Origin: UBA2645 sp044360285
GTDB lineage: Bacteria > Pseudomonadota > Alphaproteobacteria > Rickettsiales > UBA1997
Assembly: GCA_044360285.1 (NCBI GenBank)
Contig: JBIKKP010000009.1
Location: 1-45,498 of the forward strand
Length of the DNA: 45,498 nucleotides
Direction: 5' to 3'
Below are positions 23,682 through 31,203 of this stretch, piece after piece (positions within the stretch are counted from its first letter, which is position 1; every line of letters starts with the position of its first letter). The notes under the pieces were generated by a model. That model was not told the DNA's origin and did no database searches. It saw nothing but the letters and a program-made list of their open reading frames with translations. Both the position numbers and the translations under genes were made by a program.

Positions 23682-24629
23682 TTAGATTTTTACTTCGGCA
23701 ATCAACTTGCGCACCGCTTCAACCGAGCGGTTGAACATGGTGAGCTCTTGAGCGTTGAGTTTGATTTCAACAATTTTTTCAACGCCATTTTTTCCAATCA
23801 CCGCTGGAACGCCAATATACATGCCTTTTACGCCATATTCACCATCAAGATGAGCTGCAACCGGAAGAACTTTTCTTTTATCAAGTAAATAGCTTTCAGC
23901 CATTGCCACGGCTGATGCTGCTGGCGCATAAAAGGCTGAACCAGTTCCAAGAAGTTTTACGATTTCCGCACCGCCATCGCGAGTGCGCTGAATGATTTCA
24001 TCGATTTTTGTTTTAGTTGTCCAACCCATCTCAATTAGGTCAGGCACTGGCACGCCAGCAACTGAAGAATAACGAATTAGCGGAACCATTGTGTCGCCGT
24101 GGCCGCCCAAAACGCAAGCATTTACGTTTTCAACCGAGACGCTGAATTCACGCGCCAAGAAAAGTGACATACGCGCCGAATCAAGAACTCCAGCCATTCC
24201 AACAACTTTATTTGTTGGCAAGCCAGAAAATTTTTGTAGCACATAAACCATCGCATCAAGCGGGTTGGTGATGACAATTACAAACGCATTTGGCGCGTGC
24301 TCTTTGATTCCCTCTGCAACGGTTTTGATGATTGCAGTGTTGGTTGCCATCAAGTCGTCACGGCTCATGCCAGGTTTTCTGGCGATGCCGGCGGTGACGA
24401 TGATTACATCACTTCCCGCAATTGCCGCATAGCCACTGCTGCCGCTTAAATTTGAATCAAAATCTTCAACAACCGAAAGCTGCTCAAGGTCAAGAGCTTT
24501 ACCTTTTGCAACTCCTTCCATCACATCAAAAAGCACAACATCGCCAAGATTTTTCATGCCAATTAAATGCGCCAAAGTGCCACCGATATTGCCTGCGCCA
24601 ATTAGCGCGATCTTGTTTCGTCTTTTCAT
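23682..24629 (-). CDS. mdh: Malate dehydrogenase
   Basis: The product interconverts malate and oxaloacetate with NAD in the TCA cycle. It is a 315-residue LDH-like MDH. The nucleotide motif is GAGNIGG (11-17). The substrate arginines R84, R90 and R153 (in IARKPGMSRDD and SARMS) and catalytic H177 in GGHGDTMVP are all present. Its start overlaps the tmk stop by 4 bp. Confidence 0.96.
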   Translation of the reverse strand: MKRRNKIALIGAGNIGGTLAHLIGMKNLGDVVLFDVMEGVAKGKALDLEQLSVVEDFDSNLSGSSGYAAIAGSDVIIVTAGIARKPGMSRDDLMATNTAIIKTVAEGIKEHAPNAFVIVITNPLDAMVYVLQKFSGLPTNKVVGMAGVLDSARMSLFLAREFSVSVENVNACVLGGHGDTMVPLIRYSSVAGVPVPDLIEMGWTTKTKIDEIIQRTRDGGAEIVKLLGTGSAFYAPAASAVAMAESYLLDKRKVLPVAAHLDGEYGVKGMYIGVPAVIGKNGVEKIVEIKLNAQELTMFNRSVEAVRKLIAEVKI

Positions 24630-25231
24630 AAATTTGTGATTTGTTTGAGGATTTCTTGCTGAACTTCTTGCTGATTTTTGCTGCCATCAATCAGTTTGAC
24701 GCGCGGATCTTTTGCAGCGATTTTCAAAAATCCATCGCGAACTTTTTGATGAAAATCTAGTCCCAATTTTTCGTAGCGATTATTTCCCTCGCGGCCTTCA
24801 ATTCGCGCAAAAGCAACTTCAACTGGCACGTCGATTAAAAAAGTGATGTCTGGCGCACAGTCACCAATAGCAAGGCTTCGCGCTTGGTCGATAATTCTCT
24901 CATCAACACCAAAACCAGAAGATTGATAGGCGTAAGTTGAGTCAAAGAAACGATCGCAAACAACAAATCTTCCTGCAGCAAGCGCCGGTTTGATTGTCTT
25001 TTCAACATGTTCGATTCGCGCAGCAAAATTCAGAAAAACTTCACTTTTTGCTTCCAATTTTGGAAATTCTTCGCTGAGCAATACATGGCGTATAGCCTCA
25101 CTGGCCGCGCTTCCGCCTGGTTCACGAGTTAGAATTGCTTGACGATTTTGCGCCAAAAAAAATTCGTGCAATTTCTTCGCCTGAGTCGATTTTCCGCAGC
25201 CTTCAATTCCTTCAAAAGTAATAAATTTCAT
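24626..25231 (-). CDS. tmk: Thymidylate kinase
   Basis: The product phosphorylates dTMP to dTDP. The 201-residue protein has P-loop GIEGCGKST (8-16), TREPGGS and DRFFDSTYAYQ. With dut (5774-6217) it belongs to the same dTTP supply route. Its ATG shares the dinucleotide AT with the ATG of the divergent SDR gene. Confidence 0.96.
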   Translation of the reverse strand: MKFITFEGIEGCGKSTQAKKLHEFFLAQNRQAILTREPGGSAASEAIRHVLLSEEFPKLEAKSEVFLNFAARIEHVEKTIKPALAAGRFVVCDRFFDSTYAYQSSGFGVDERIIDQARSLAIGDCAPDITFLIDVPVEVAFARIEGREGNNRYEKLGLDFHQKVRDGFLKIAAKDPRVKLIDGSKNQQEVQQEILKQITNL

Positions 25232-25997
25232 GAAAAATCCTCAAAATATTTTAATCAGCGGCGCTGGCAGTGGAATTGGGCGAAGCCTTGCAATTAGCTA
25301 TTCCAAACCAGGTGTGAATTTGTTTTTATGTGGTCGAAATTTGGAAAAATTGCAAGAAGTAAAAAAACTTTGCGAAACGTTAGGAGCGCAAATTTTCTTG
25401 CAAATTCTTGACGTGGAAAACGAGCAAGAAAGTAAAAATTGGATCGAAAAAATTGAAGAAAATTTCTCAATCGATTTAATTATCGCCAATGCCGGAATCT
25501 CTGCTGGCACGGCCGGAGGTCCTGAAAATTTTTCGCAGGTGAAAAAAATTTTTAGCACAAACTTGAGTGGCGTTTTAAACTTAATTCATCCGGCAATTGC
25601 AAAAATGCGCGAAAGAAAAAGCGGACAAATTGCCATAATTTCTTCACTCGCCGGATTTCGCGGCTTACCAAGTTCGCCAGCATATTCTGCAAGCAAAGCT
25701 GCGGTTCGTGTTTACGGCGAAGCGCTGCGCGGCAATTTAGCTAAATTTGGAATTGAAGTAAATGTGATTTGCCCTGGCTACATAAAAACGCCAATGACTG
25801 ACGTGAATAAATTCCCTATGCCATTTTTAATGTCGGCAGAAAAATGTGCACAAAAAATCAAACGCGGCCTTAAAAAGAACCAGTCGCGCATTTCCTTCCC
25901 CTTCCCACTTTTCTTCGTGGTTTGGCTGACAACTTTACTTTCCAACAGAATCACTGATCCAATTTTTGCTAAGCTGCCTGGAAAGGAATCGCTGTAA
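25230..25997 (+). CDS. Short-chain dehydrogenase/reductase
   Basis: This 255-residue classical SDR has the cofactor loop GAGSGIG (11-17), NAGIS near 87-91, and the catalytic Ser around 138-139, Tyr152 and Lys156 (YSASK). The tail LFFVVWLTTLLS (about 225-240) is hydrophobic and may associate with membrane, as in lipid-related SDRs. Substrate is unknown. There is no untranslated leader room: its start codon overlaps that of tmk on the other strand. Confidence 0.9.
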   Translation: MKNPQNILISGAGSGIGRSLAISYSKPGVNLFLCGRNLEKLQEVKKLCETLGAQIFLQILDVENEQESKNWIEKIEENFSIDLIIANAGISAGTAGGPENFSQVKKIFSTNLSGVLNLIHPAIAKMRERKSGQIAIISSLAGFRGLPSSPAYSASKAAVRVYGEALRGNLAKFGIEVNVICPGYIKTPMTDVNKFPMPFLMSAEKCAQKIKRGLKKNQSRISFPFPLFFVVWLTTLLSNRITDPIFAKLPGKESL

Positions 25998-26006
25998 GGC
26001 GCGCAT

Positions 26007-26045
26007 AAAAAAACCGACTCCTTTTTTCAAAGAAGTCGGTTTTGA
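26007..26045. terminator. Bidirectional intrinsic terminator between the SDR gene and rplY
   Basis: AAAACCGACT (26010-26019) pairs with AGTCGGTTTT (26034-26043), and A/T tracts flank both sides. It serves the convergent SDR gene and rplY. Confidence 0.85.
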
Positions 26046-26068
26046 TTTTTTTTAAAACCGCGAAGCGA

Positions 26069-26743
26069 CTATTTTTTTGCCGCTGGTTTTTTATCATCAG
26101 CTTTTGCTGCCGCTGCCGGAGCTGCTGCGCCTGCTGCTGGAGCTGCTGCGCCTTCAGCTGCTGCTGTTGGTTTTTCTTCTTCAGATTTACCGCGACCGAT
26201 GATGCTGGCAATTAAGAAATCAGTATTTTTAGCAAATTTTACGCCAGCTGGCAAAGCAACTTTTGAAGCGCGAACTTTTGCGCCCACGTGAAGCGGAGAA
26301 ACATCAACAACGATTTCGCTTGGAACGTTTTTTGCTGAATCGCAAACAACTTCAGCCTTACGAAGCACTGTGTGCAAGAAGCCGCCTTTTTTCAAGCCAG
26401 GTGATTTATCTTGGCCAACAAATTTGATTTTTGGCTTAGCTCGAACCGCTTTTGATTCTTCACAAAGCAAGAAATCAACGTGAATTGGGTGATCAGAAAC
26501 CGGGTCTAGCTCAACTTTATGAGCAATTACTTTGGTTTTTTTGCCATCAAGTTCGAGTTCAAGAACTGAGGTCAGGATATTGCCTTTCTCATATTCATGA
26601 GCGAAGTCTTTTTGAACCAAGCTCAAATTGATGTTGCCGTTTTTAGATAAAATTACGGCTGGGATGCGATGCGCTCTTTTCAATTTTCTTGCTTCAAGCG
26701 TGCCGAGTTTTTCCCTTTTTTCTGCTGTCAGAACTAGAGACAT
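26069..26743 (-). CDS. rplY: 50S ribosomal protein L25/CTC (general stress form)
   Basis: This 5S rRNA-binding protein has 224 residues, the long CTC type with an N-terminal L25 domain and a C-terminal beta domain. The start MSLVLTAEKREKLGT and the segment KVELDPVSDHPIHVDFLL are typical. The tail after about residue 185 is an Ala/Pro/Lys-rich low-complexity extension. The ATG at 26743 is favoured over 26803 by a ribosome binding site, GAGG, about 8 bp upstream. Confidence 0.93.
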   Translation of the reverse strand: MSLVLTAEKREKLGTLEARKLKRAHRIPAVILSKNGNINLSLVQKDFAHEYEKGNILTSVLELELDGKKTKVIAHKVELDPVSDHPIHVDFLLCEESKAVRAKPKIKFVGQDKSPGLKKGGFLHTVLRKAEVVCDSAKNVPSEIVVDVSPLHVGAKVRASKVALPAGVKFAKNTDFLIASIIGRGKSEEEKPTAAAEGAAAPAAGAAAPAAAAKADDKKPAAKK

Positions 26744-26748
26744 AAGCT

Positions 26749-26756
26749 TTCCTCTA
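26749..26756 (-). promoter_or_regulatory. Ribosome binding site of rplY
   Basis: The minus strand reads GAGGAAAG just before the ATG at 26743, a strong Shine-Dalgarno sequence that fixes the shorter start. A TATAG segment overlaps its upstream edge. Confidence 0.6.
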
Positions 26757-26888
26757 TAGTTTTTAATTAATGAATTTTTCAAAGATTTTGGATGTGAATC
26801 CAAGCTGCCAACGAATGAATGACGTGGCTGATACGAAAAGAGCGCGGCTTTCTATTTAGGGAAATCGCAAATGCAACCCCCTAAAAAC

Positions 26889-27353
26889 TTAGATTTTAGC
26901 TAGAGCTGCAAGCACTTCCTCAACGTGACCATTAACCTTTACGTTGCGCCAAATTTTGGCGATTTTGCCGACTTTATTTACCAAAAAAGTTGAGCGATCA
27001 ATGCCCATGTATTTTTTGCCAAACATCGATTTTTCCTTGATGACACCATAATTTTCGCAGGTTTCACCTCTTTCATCAGCAAGCAAACTAAAGGCCAAGT
27101 TATATTTCGAGATGAATTTACAATGGCTAGCAACGCTGTCTTTCGAAATTCCAAGCACAATACAATCATGCTTTTCAAAAAGAGTTATTTTCTTGCTGAA
27201 GTCTTGAGCTTCAATAGTGCAGCCTGGAGTGTCGTCTTTTGGATAAAAGTAAATTACGACGTTTTTTCCCTTTAAATCAGCAAGAGAAATTTCATCGCCC
27301 TCATCGCATGGAAGCGAGAATAGCGGGGCTGCTTGACCAATTTCGAGAGTCAT
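26889..27353 (-). CDS. bcp: Thioredoxin-dependent peroxiredoxin, Bcp/PrxQ family
   Basis: The product reduces hydrogen and organic peroxides. It has 154 residues, with peroxidatic Cys45 in DDTPGCTIEA. The resolving cysteine normally found five residues later is Gln50 here, so it should work as a 1-Cys type or use another thiol. Its ATG overlaps the trcR stop by one base. Confidence 0.94.
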   Translation of the reverse strand: MTLEIGQAAPLFSLPCDEGDEISLADLKGKNVVIYFYPKDDTPGCTIEAQDFSKKITLFEKHDCIVLGISKDSVASHCKFISKYNLAFSLLADERGETCENYGVIKEKSMFGKKYMGIDRSTFLVNKVGKIAKIWRNVKVNGHVEEVLAALAKI

Positions 27354-27931
27354 TATTTTTTCTTTTTTGGAGTTTTTTCGACCACTTCTTCATCAATTGG
27401 TTTTGGCGCCGCCTTTACCTGAATGATGACATCGTTAAATTGCGATTGTGAACAAAGTCCAAGCAAAACCACATCACGCGGCTTGATGTTTTTCATGTTC
27501 CAATGTGTGCGATTGCGAATAGAGTCGATCATCTTGTCTGTAGTACCGACAAGCTTTTTAACTTGGCTGTTGCTGATTTCTGGATAGTATTTCAGCAAAT
27601 AAAAAATTCCGTCTGGCTTATCTTGGCGACGCGCAATTGGCGTGTATTTTGACGTTTTTTCTGCAGCTTTAATATCGCTTCCAGCACTTTTGCTTAAAAT
27701 TAAAGAAGCGTCTGATTTTTTTTCGCAGCGCGCAATTTCTTCGTGGCTTAATTGGCCAGATAAAATTGGATTTTGACCAATAATTCCAGCAGCAACGTCA
27801 CCATCGGCGATGCCTTGAACTTCTAGCTCGTGCAAACCGCAGAAATTAGCAATTTGTCGGAAAGTCAAAGAGGTATTTTCAACCAACCAAACAGCGGTGG
27901 CCTTGCGCATTAGAGGCAATTCTTGAGTCAT
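27353..27931 (-). CDS. trcR: TrcR/DUF1013-family regulator
   Basis: This 192-residue protein belongs to the alphaproteobacterial DUF1013 family, named after the cell-cycle transcriptional regulator TrcR. The block LMRKATAVWLVENTSLTFRQ, with a helix-turn-helix-like ANFCGLHELEVQGIADG, and later WNMKNIKPRD, are family-typical. The C-terminus is Lys-rich. It is cotranscribed with bcp. Confidence 0.88.
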   Translation of the reverse strand: MTQELPLMRKATAVWLVENTSLTFRQIANFCGLHELEVQGIADGDVAAGIIGQNPILSGQLSHEEIARCEKKSDASLILSKSAGSDIKAAEKTSKYTPIARRQDKPDGIFYLLKYYPEISNSQVKKLVGTTDKMIDSIRNRTHWNMKNIKPRDVVLLGLCSQSQFNDVIIQVKAAPKPIDEEVVEKTPKKKK

Positions 27932-28019
27932 GTTTTATAGATGAATTGAAACTTGAAGAGATGAGGGAAATGTTGGAGCGCAAAATGTTTACCTCGAATT
28001 TAATTACAAGTTTTTCGTC

Positions 28020-28769
28020 ATGCTATTACTGCTTTCGCCAGCAAAATCCCTGGATTTTTCTTCGCCTATTTCTTGCCAAAAGCATAGTTTGCCTATTTTT
28101 GCTACAGCGGCTTGCTCACTGGTTTTGCAGCTAAAAAAGCTCGACTCGAAGGATTTAGAAAAATTGATGAAAATCAGCAAAAAACTTGCCGAATTAAATT
28201 TTGAGCGCTTCCAAAATTTTAGTGAGAAATTCAGCGCCGAAAATTCACGCCAGGCCTTACTGGCATTTGATGGCGACGTCTATAGCAAAATCGAAAAATC
28301 AACTTTTGGCGCTAAAGATTTTGATTTCGCTCAAGACAAAATCGCCATTTTATCCGGTCTTTACGGGCTTTTGCGCCCTCTCGACTTGATTCAGCCTTAT
28401 CGCCTAGAAATGGGTTGCAATTTTAAAATTTCTGGCAAAAGCCTTTATCAATTTTGGGAAGAGAAACTGGCAAGAGAGCTAGAAAATCGGGGCTGTAGCG
28501 CAATCATCAACCTTGCTTCGGAAGAATATTTTGGCGCGGTTAATCCACAAAAAATCTCCAAAAAAATTATCAATATCGTTTTTAAAGAGAAAAAAGCCGG
28601 AGCGCTTAAAATCGTTGGCATCAACGCCAAGAAGGCACGCGGGGCAATGGCAAATTTTGTTATTAAAAACAGAATCGAGAAATTTTTAGAGCTTAAGGAT
28701 TTTAGAGAGGAAGATTATCGCTTTGAAAAAAAGCTGTCAGATGAGGAAAATTGGGTTTTTGTGCGCTAG
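28020..28769 (+). CDS. yaaA: Peroxide stress protein YaaA
   Basis: This 249-residue YaaA/DUF328 protein limits iron-driven damage under peroxide stress in E. coli. It opens with LLLLSPAKSLD and contains AFDGDVYSK, LSGLYGLLRPLDLIQPYRLEMG and the late KKARGAMANF, all family blocks. It is divergent from the trcR-bcp pair, an arrangement that fits a shared oxidative stress role. Confidence 0.93.
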   Translation: MLLLLSPAKSLDFSSPISCQKHSLPIFATAACSLVLQLKKLDSKDLEKLMKISKKLAELNFERFQNFSEKFSAENSRQALLAFDGDVYSKIEKSTFGAKDFDFAQDKIAILSGLYGLLRPLDLIQPYRLEMGCNFKISGKSLYQFWEEKLARELENRGCSAIINLASEEYFGAVNPQKISKKIINIVFKEKKAGALKIVGINAKKARGAMANFVIKNRIEKFLELKDFREEDYRFEKKLSDEENWVFVR

Positions 28770-28825
28770 CGTTAAGCCACACGCTCTTCATTCTTGAGGC
28801 CGCAGACCTCGATAATCTAGTCTCA

Positions 28826-28860
28826 AGATCCTCGGATGCTTTGCATCCAAGGATGACGGC
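28826..28860. repeat. Family C repeat, copy 2
   Basis: AGATCCTCGGATGC-TTT-GCATCCAAGGATGACGGC carries a perfect short hairpin and the same ends as 5692-5728. ATGACGGCTGG is repeated just downstream. No gene is seen in 28770-29009. Confidence 0.7.
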
Positions 28861-28896
28861 TGGAAGCGGGATGACGGCTGGGGGAAGGAGGCTTTT

Positions 28897-29005
28897 GCTC
28901 GGGCGGGGTTTGCAACCTAGATACGCGCGTTCATGCAAAAATTATCCGAGTTCTCGGTTCGTTTGGCATGAAGGTTTCGGGCGGCATTACAAATGCCGCC
29001 CGAGC
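28897..29005. mobile_element. Family B repeat, copy 2, with terminal inverted repeats
   Basis: GCTCGGGCGG (28897-28906) is inverted as CCGCCCGAGC (28996-29005). Inside are CGTTCATGCAAAA (28928-28940) and a perfect hairpin of 11-bp arms (28978-28988 with 28992-29002). It shares order and motifs with 5491-5570. It begins 5 bp beyond the stop of the truncated alaS and may be the cause or a marker of that truncation. Confidence 0.75.
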
Positions 29006-29009
29006 TACA

Positions 29010-29795
29010 CTAAATAAATTTCTTAATCTCGCCGATGAGATTAGCAAAACTGTCAGTTTCGTAATTATCCTGCTTACCTTGCAAAACCGACGCAATGCGT
29101 TCAAGGCCCATGCCCGTGTCAATGCAGGGCTTTGGTAATGGAATCATTTTTCCACCAGCTTGTTTTTCAAATTGCATGAAAACTAAATTCCAAATTTCAA
29201 CAAAACGGTCGCCATCTTGATCTTTGCTGCCGGGAGGACCGCCAAAAATTTTATCGCCGTGATCGAAGAAAATTTCCGAACATGGTCCGCACGGCCCAAC
29301 ATCGCCCATTGACCAAAAATTGTCGTCGGTTGCGATACGAATGATTTTTTCATCACCAAGTCCGGCAATTTTCTTCCATAAATTTAGCGCCTCATCATCG
29401 GTGTGATAAACAGTCACCAGCAGCTTATTTGCTGAAACGCCAAGTTCTTTAGTCAGCAAATTCCACGCATAAAAAATTGCCTCTTCTTTGAAATAATCGC
29501 CAAAGGAAAAGTTGCCCAACATCTCAAAAAAAGTGTGGTGGCGCGCGGTATAGCCAACATTGTCGAGGTCATTATGTTTTCCACCAGCACGCACACATTT
29601 TTGCGCAGTTGCTGCGCGTTTGAACTTTGGAACTTCGACGCCGGTAAAATAATTTTTGAACTGATTCATACCCGCATTGGCAAACATCAAAGTCGGGTCG
29701 TTATGCGGAATTAGAGGGCTGGAGTCGATAATCTCGTGACCATTTTTTCTGAAATAATCGAGAAATTTTTGGCGAATTTCGTTGGTAGAAAGCAT
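29010..29795 (-). CDS. alaS: Alanyl-tRNA synthetase, N-terminal catalytic fragment only
   Basis: The 261 residues correspond to the start of AlaRS, which is normally about 850-900 residues. They include the beginning MLSTNEIRQKFLDYF, the motif 2 region (RAGGKHNDLDNVG, then FFEMLGNFSFGDYF) and motif 3 GMGLERI (228-234). The frame ends at a TAG after GEIKKFI. The tRNA-recognition, editing and C-Ala domains are missing, and family B and C repeats and convergent yaaA follow. It could be a split AlaRS half, a decaying partial copy or an assembly join. The start at 29795 gives the usual AlaRS N-terminus; lysC lies 4 bp upstream. Confidence 0.85.
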   Translation of the reverse strand: MLSTNEIRQKFLDYFRKNGHEIIDSSPLIPHNDPTLMFANAGMNQFKNYFTGVEVPKFKRAATAQKCVRAGGKHNDLDNVGYTARHHTFFEMLGNFSFGDYFKEEAIFYAWNLLTKELGVSANKLLVTVYHTDDEALNLWKKIAGLGDEKIIRIATDDNFWSMGDVGPCGPCSEIFFDHGDKIFGGPPGSKDQDGDRFVEIWNLVFMQFEKQAGGKMIPLPKPCIDTGMGLERIASVLQGKQDNYETDSFANLIGEIKKFI

Positions 29796-29799
29796 GGGA

Positions 29800-31041
29800 T
29801 TATTTTTTCTCCAAACCATATGCATCGTGCAAAACACGCACTGCAAGCTCGCCATATTCTTTAGAAATCAACACAGAAATTTTGATTTCCGAAGTTGAAA
29901 TAAGCAGAATGTTAATACCCTTCGCCGCCAGTGTTTTGAACATTGTATGAGCAACGCCGCAATGGCTGATCATACCAACACCAATCACTGAAATTTTTGC
30001 AACATTTTCGTCAATAAGCACATTTTCATATTTTACTTCGGCCTTGATTGACTCAATTGCCAACTTCGCGCGCTCAAGTTCGTCTTTTCCAGCTGTAAAA
30101 GTGATGTCGATAAATTTGCCATCAGCGCTGATATTTTGTACAATCATGTCAACATTCACTTCCTTGTCTGCAAGCGCGCCAAATATGGTTGAAGACAAGC
30201 CTGGATGATCGGGCATTTTTACTAAAGTAATTTGCACGTCGTTTTTGCTGCAGCTGATTCCGGTAATGACTCTGCGTTCCATAATTTCCTCGTTATTGTT
30301 GACTAAAACTGTTCCTGAATTTTCGTTTACTTCTTCAAAAGTTGATAAGACGCGCACACGCACATTATGCGCCATGGCCATTGCAACCGAGCGGGTTTGC
30401 AGCACTTTCGAGCCGCTATAAGCCATCTCGAGCATTTCTTCGTAAGTGACTTTTTTAAGGCGACGCGCTTTGTCGGTGATGCGTGGATCTGTAGTGTAAA
30501 CGCCGTTAACGTCAGTATAAATATCGCACAAATCAGCTTTCACTGCCGCTGCAATTGCCACCGCAGAAGTGTCGGAACCACCGCGACCCAAAGTGGTCAC
30601 GCGACCAGATTCAGCGTGTATTCCCTGAAATCCCGCAATCACAATTACATCAAATTCTTCGAGCGATTTTAGCAGAAGCTCGCCATCGATTTCCTCAATA
30701 CGCGCCTTGCTTGCAACATCATCGGTTTTTAGTGGAATTTGCCAACCAAGGAAAGACCGGGCTTTATAGCCAATTGACTGCAACTCAAGCGCCAAAAGGC
30801 CGCAAGTCACTTGCTCGCCACTGGCAACAATTGAATCATACTCAATCAAACTTTCTTTATTGGTAAGAGAAGAAACCTCGTTGCAATAGCCAACTAGCTG
30901 GTTAGTGACGCCAGACATTGCTGAGACAACAACGATTACTTTATTTTTTTTGTCGAGCTCGGCCTTAACTTTTTTCGCAACATTTTTGATGCGAACAATG
31001 TCGCCAACTGACGTGCCGCCGAATTTTTGAACGATTAACAT
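29800..31041 (-). CDS. lysC: Aspartate kinase
   Basis: The product phosphorylates aspartate, the entry step to lysine, threonine, methionine and diaminopimelate. The 413-residue protein has KFGGTSVG (6-13), the RGGSDTSA substrate loop and two C-terminal ACT domains (about 265-413), implying feedback control by lysine or threonine. It has its own 160-bp upstream region shared with divergent ppiD. Confidence 0.95.
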   Translation of the reverse strand: MLIVQKFGGTSVGDIVRIKNVAKKVKAELDKKNKVIVVVSAMSGVTNQLVGYCNEVSSLTNKESLIEYDSIVASGEQVTCGLLALELQSIGYKARSFLGWQIPLKTDDVASKARIEEIDGELLLKSLEEFDVIVIAGFQGIHAESGRVTTLGRGGSDTSAVAIAAAVKADLCDIYTDVNGVYTTDPRITDKARRLKKVTYEEMLEMAYSGSKVLQTRSVAMAMAHNVRVRVLSTFEEVNENSGTVLVNNNEEIMERRVITGISCSKNDVQITLVKMPDHPGLSSTIFGALADKEVNVDMIVQNISADGKFIDITFTAGKDELERAKLAIESIKAEVKYENVLIDENVAKISVIGVGMISHCGVAHTMFKTLAAKGINILLISTSEIKISVLISKEYGELAVRVLHDAYGLEKK

Positions 31042-31203
31042 TATTTTTTAAAATTCTTCCACGAAGCCTGAAGTGGCAAGGGGCGGGGCATAATTCTTAG
31101 GCAAAAGTTTTTCTCAAGTAGAAATTGCTTTCATCAAATCGCCTCAATAAAAATCGACGCTCTTCCCCTAGATTTTTCCTTAAAAACTTCTTCAAAAAAC
31201 CTC

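Noticed and set aside
29796..29855. Upstream start of alaS at 29855
   Set aside because: It would overlap the end of lysC and add 20 residues not seen in AlaRS; MLSTNEIRQ is the normal start.
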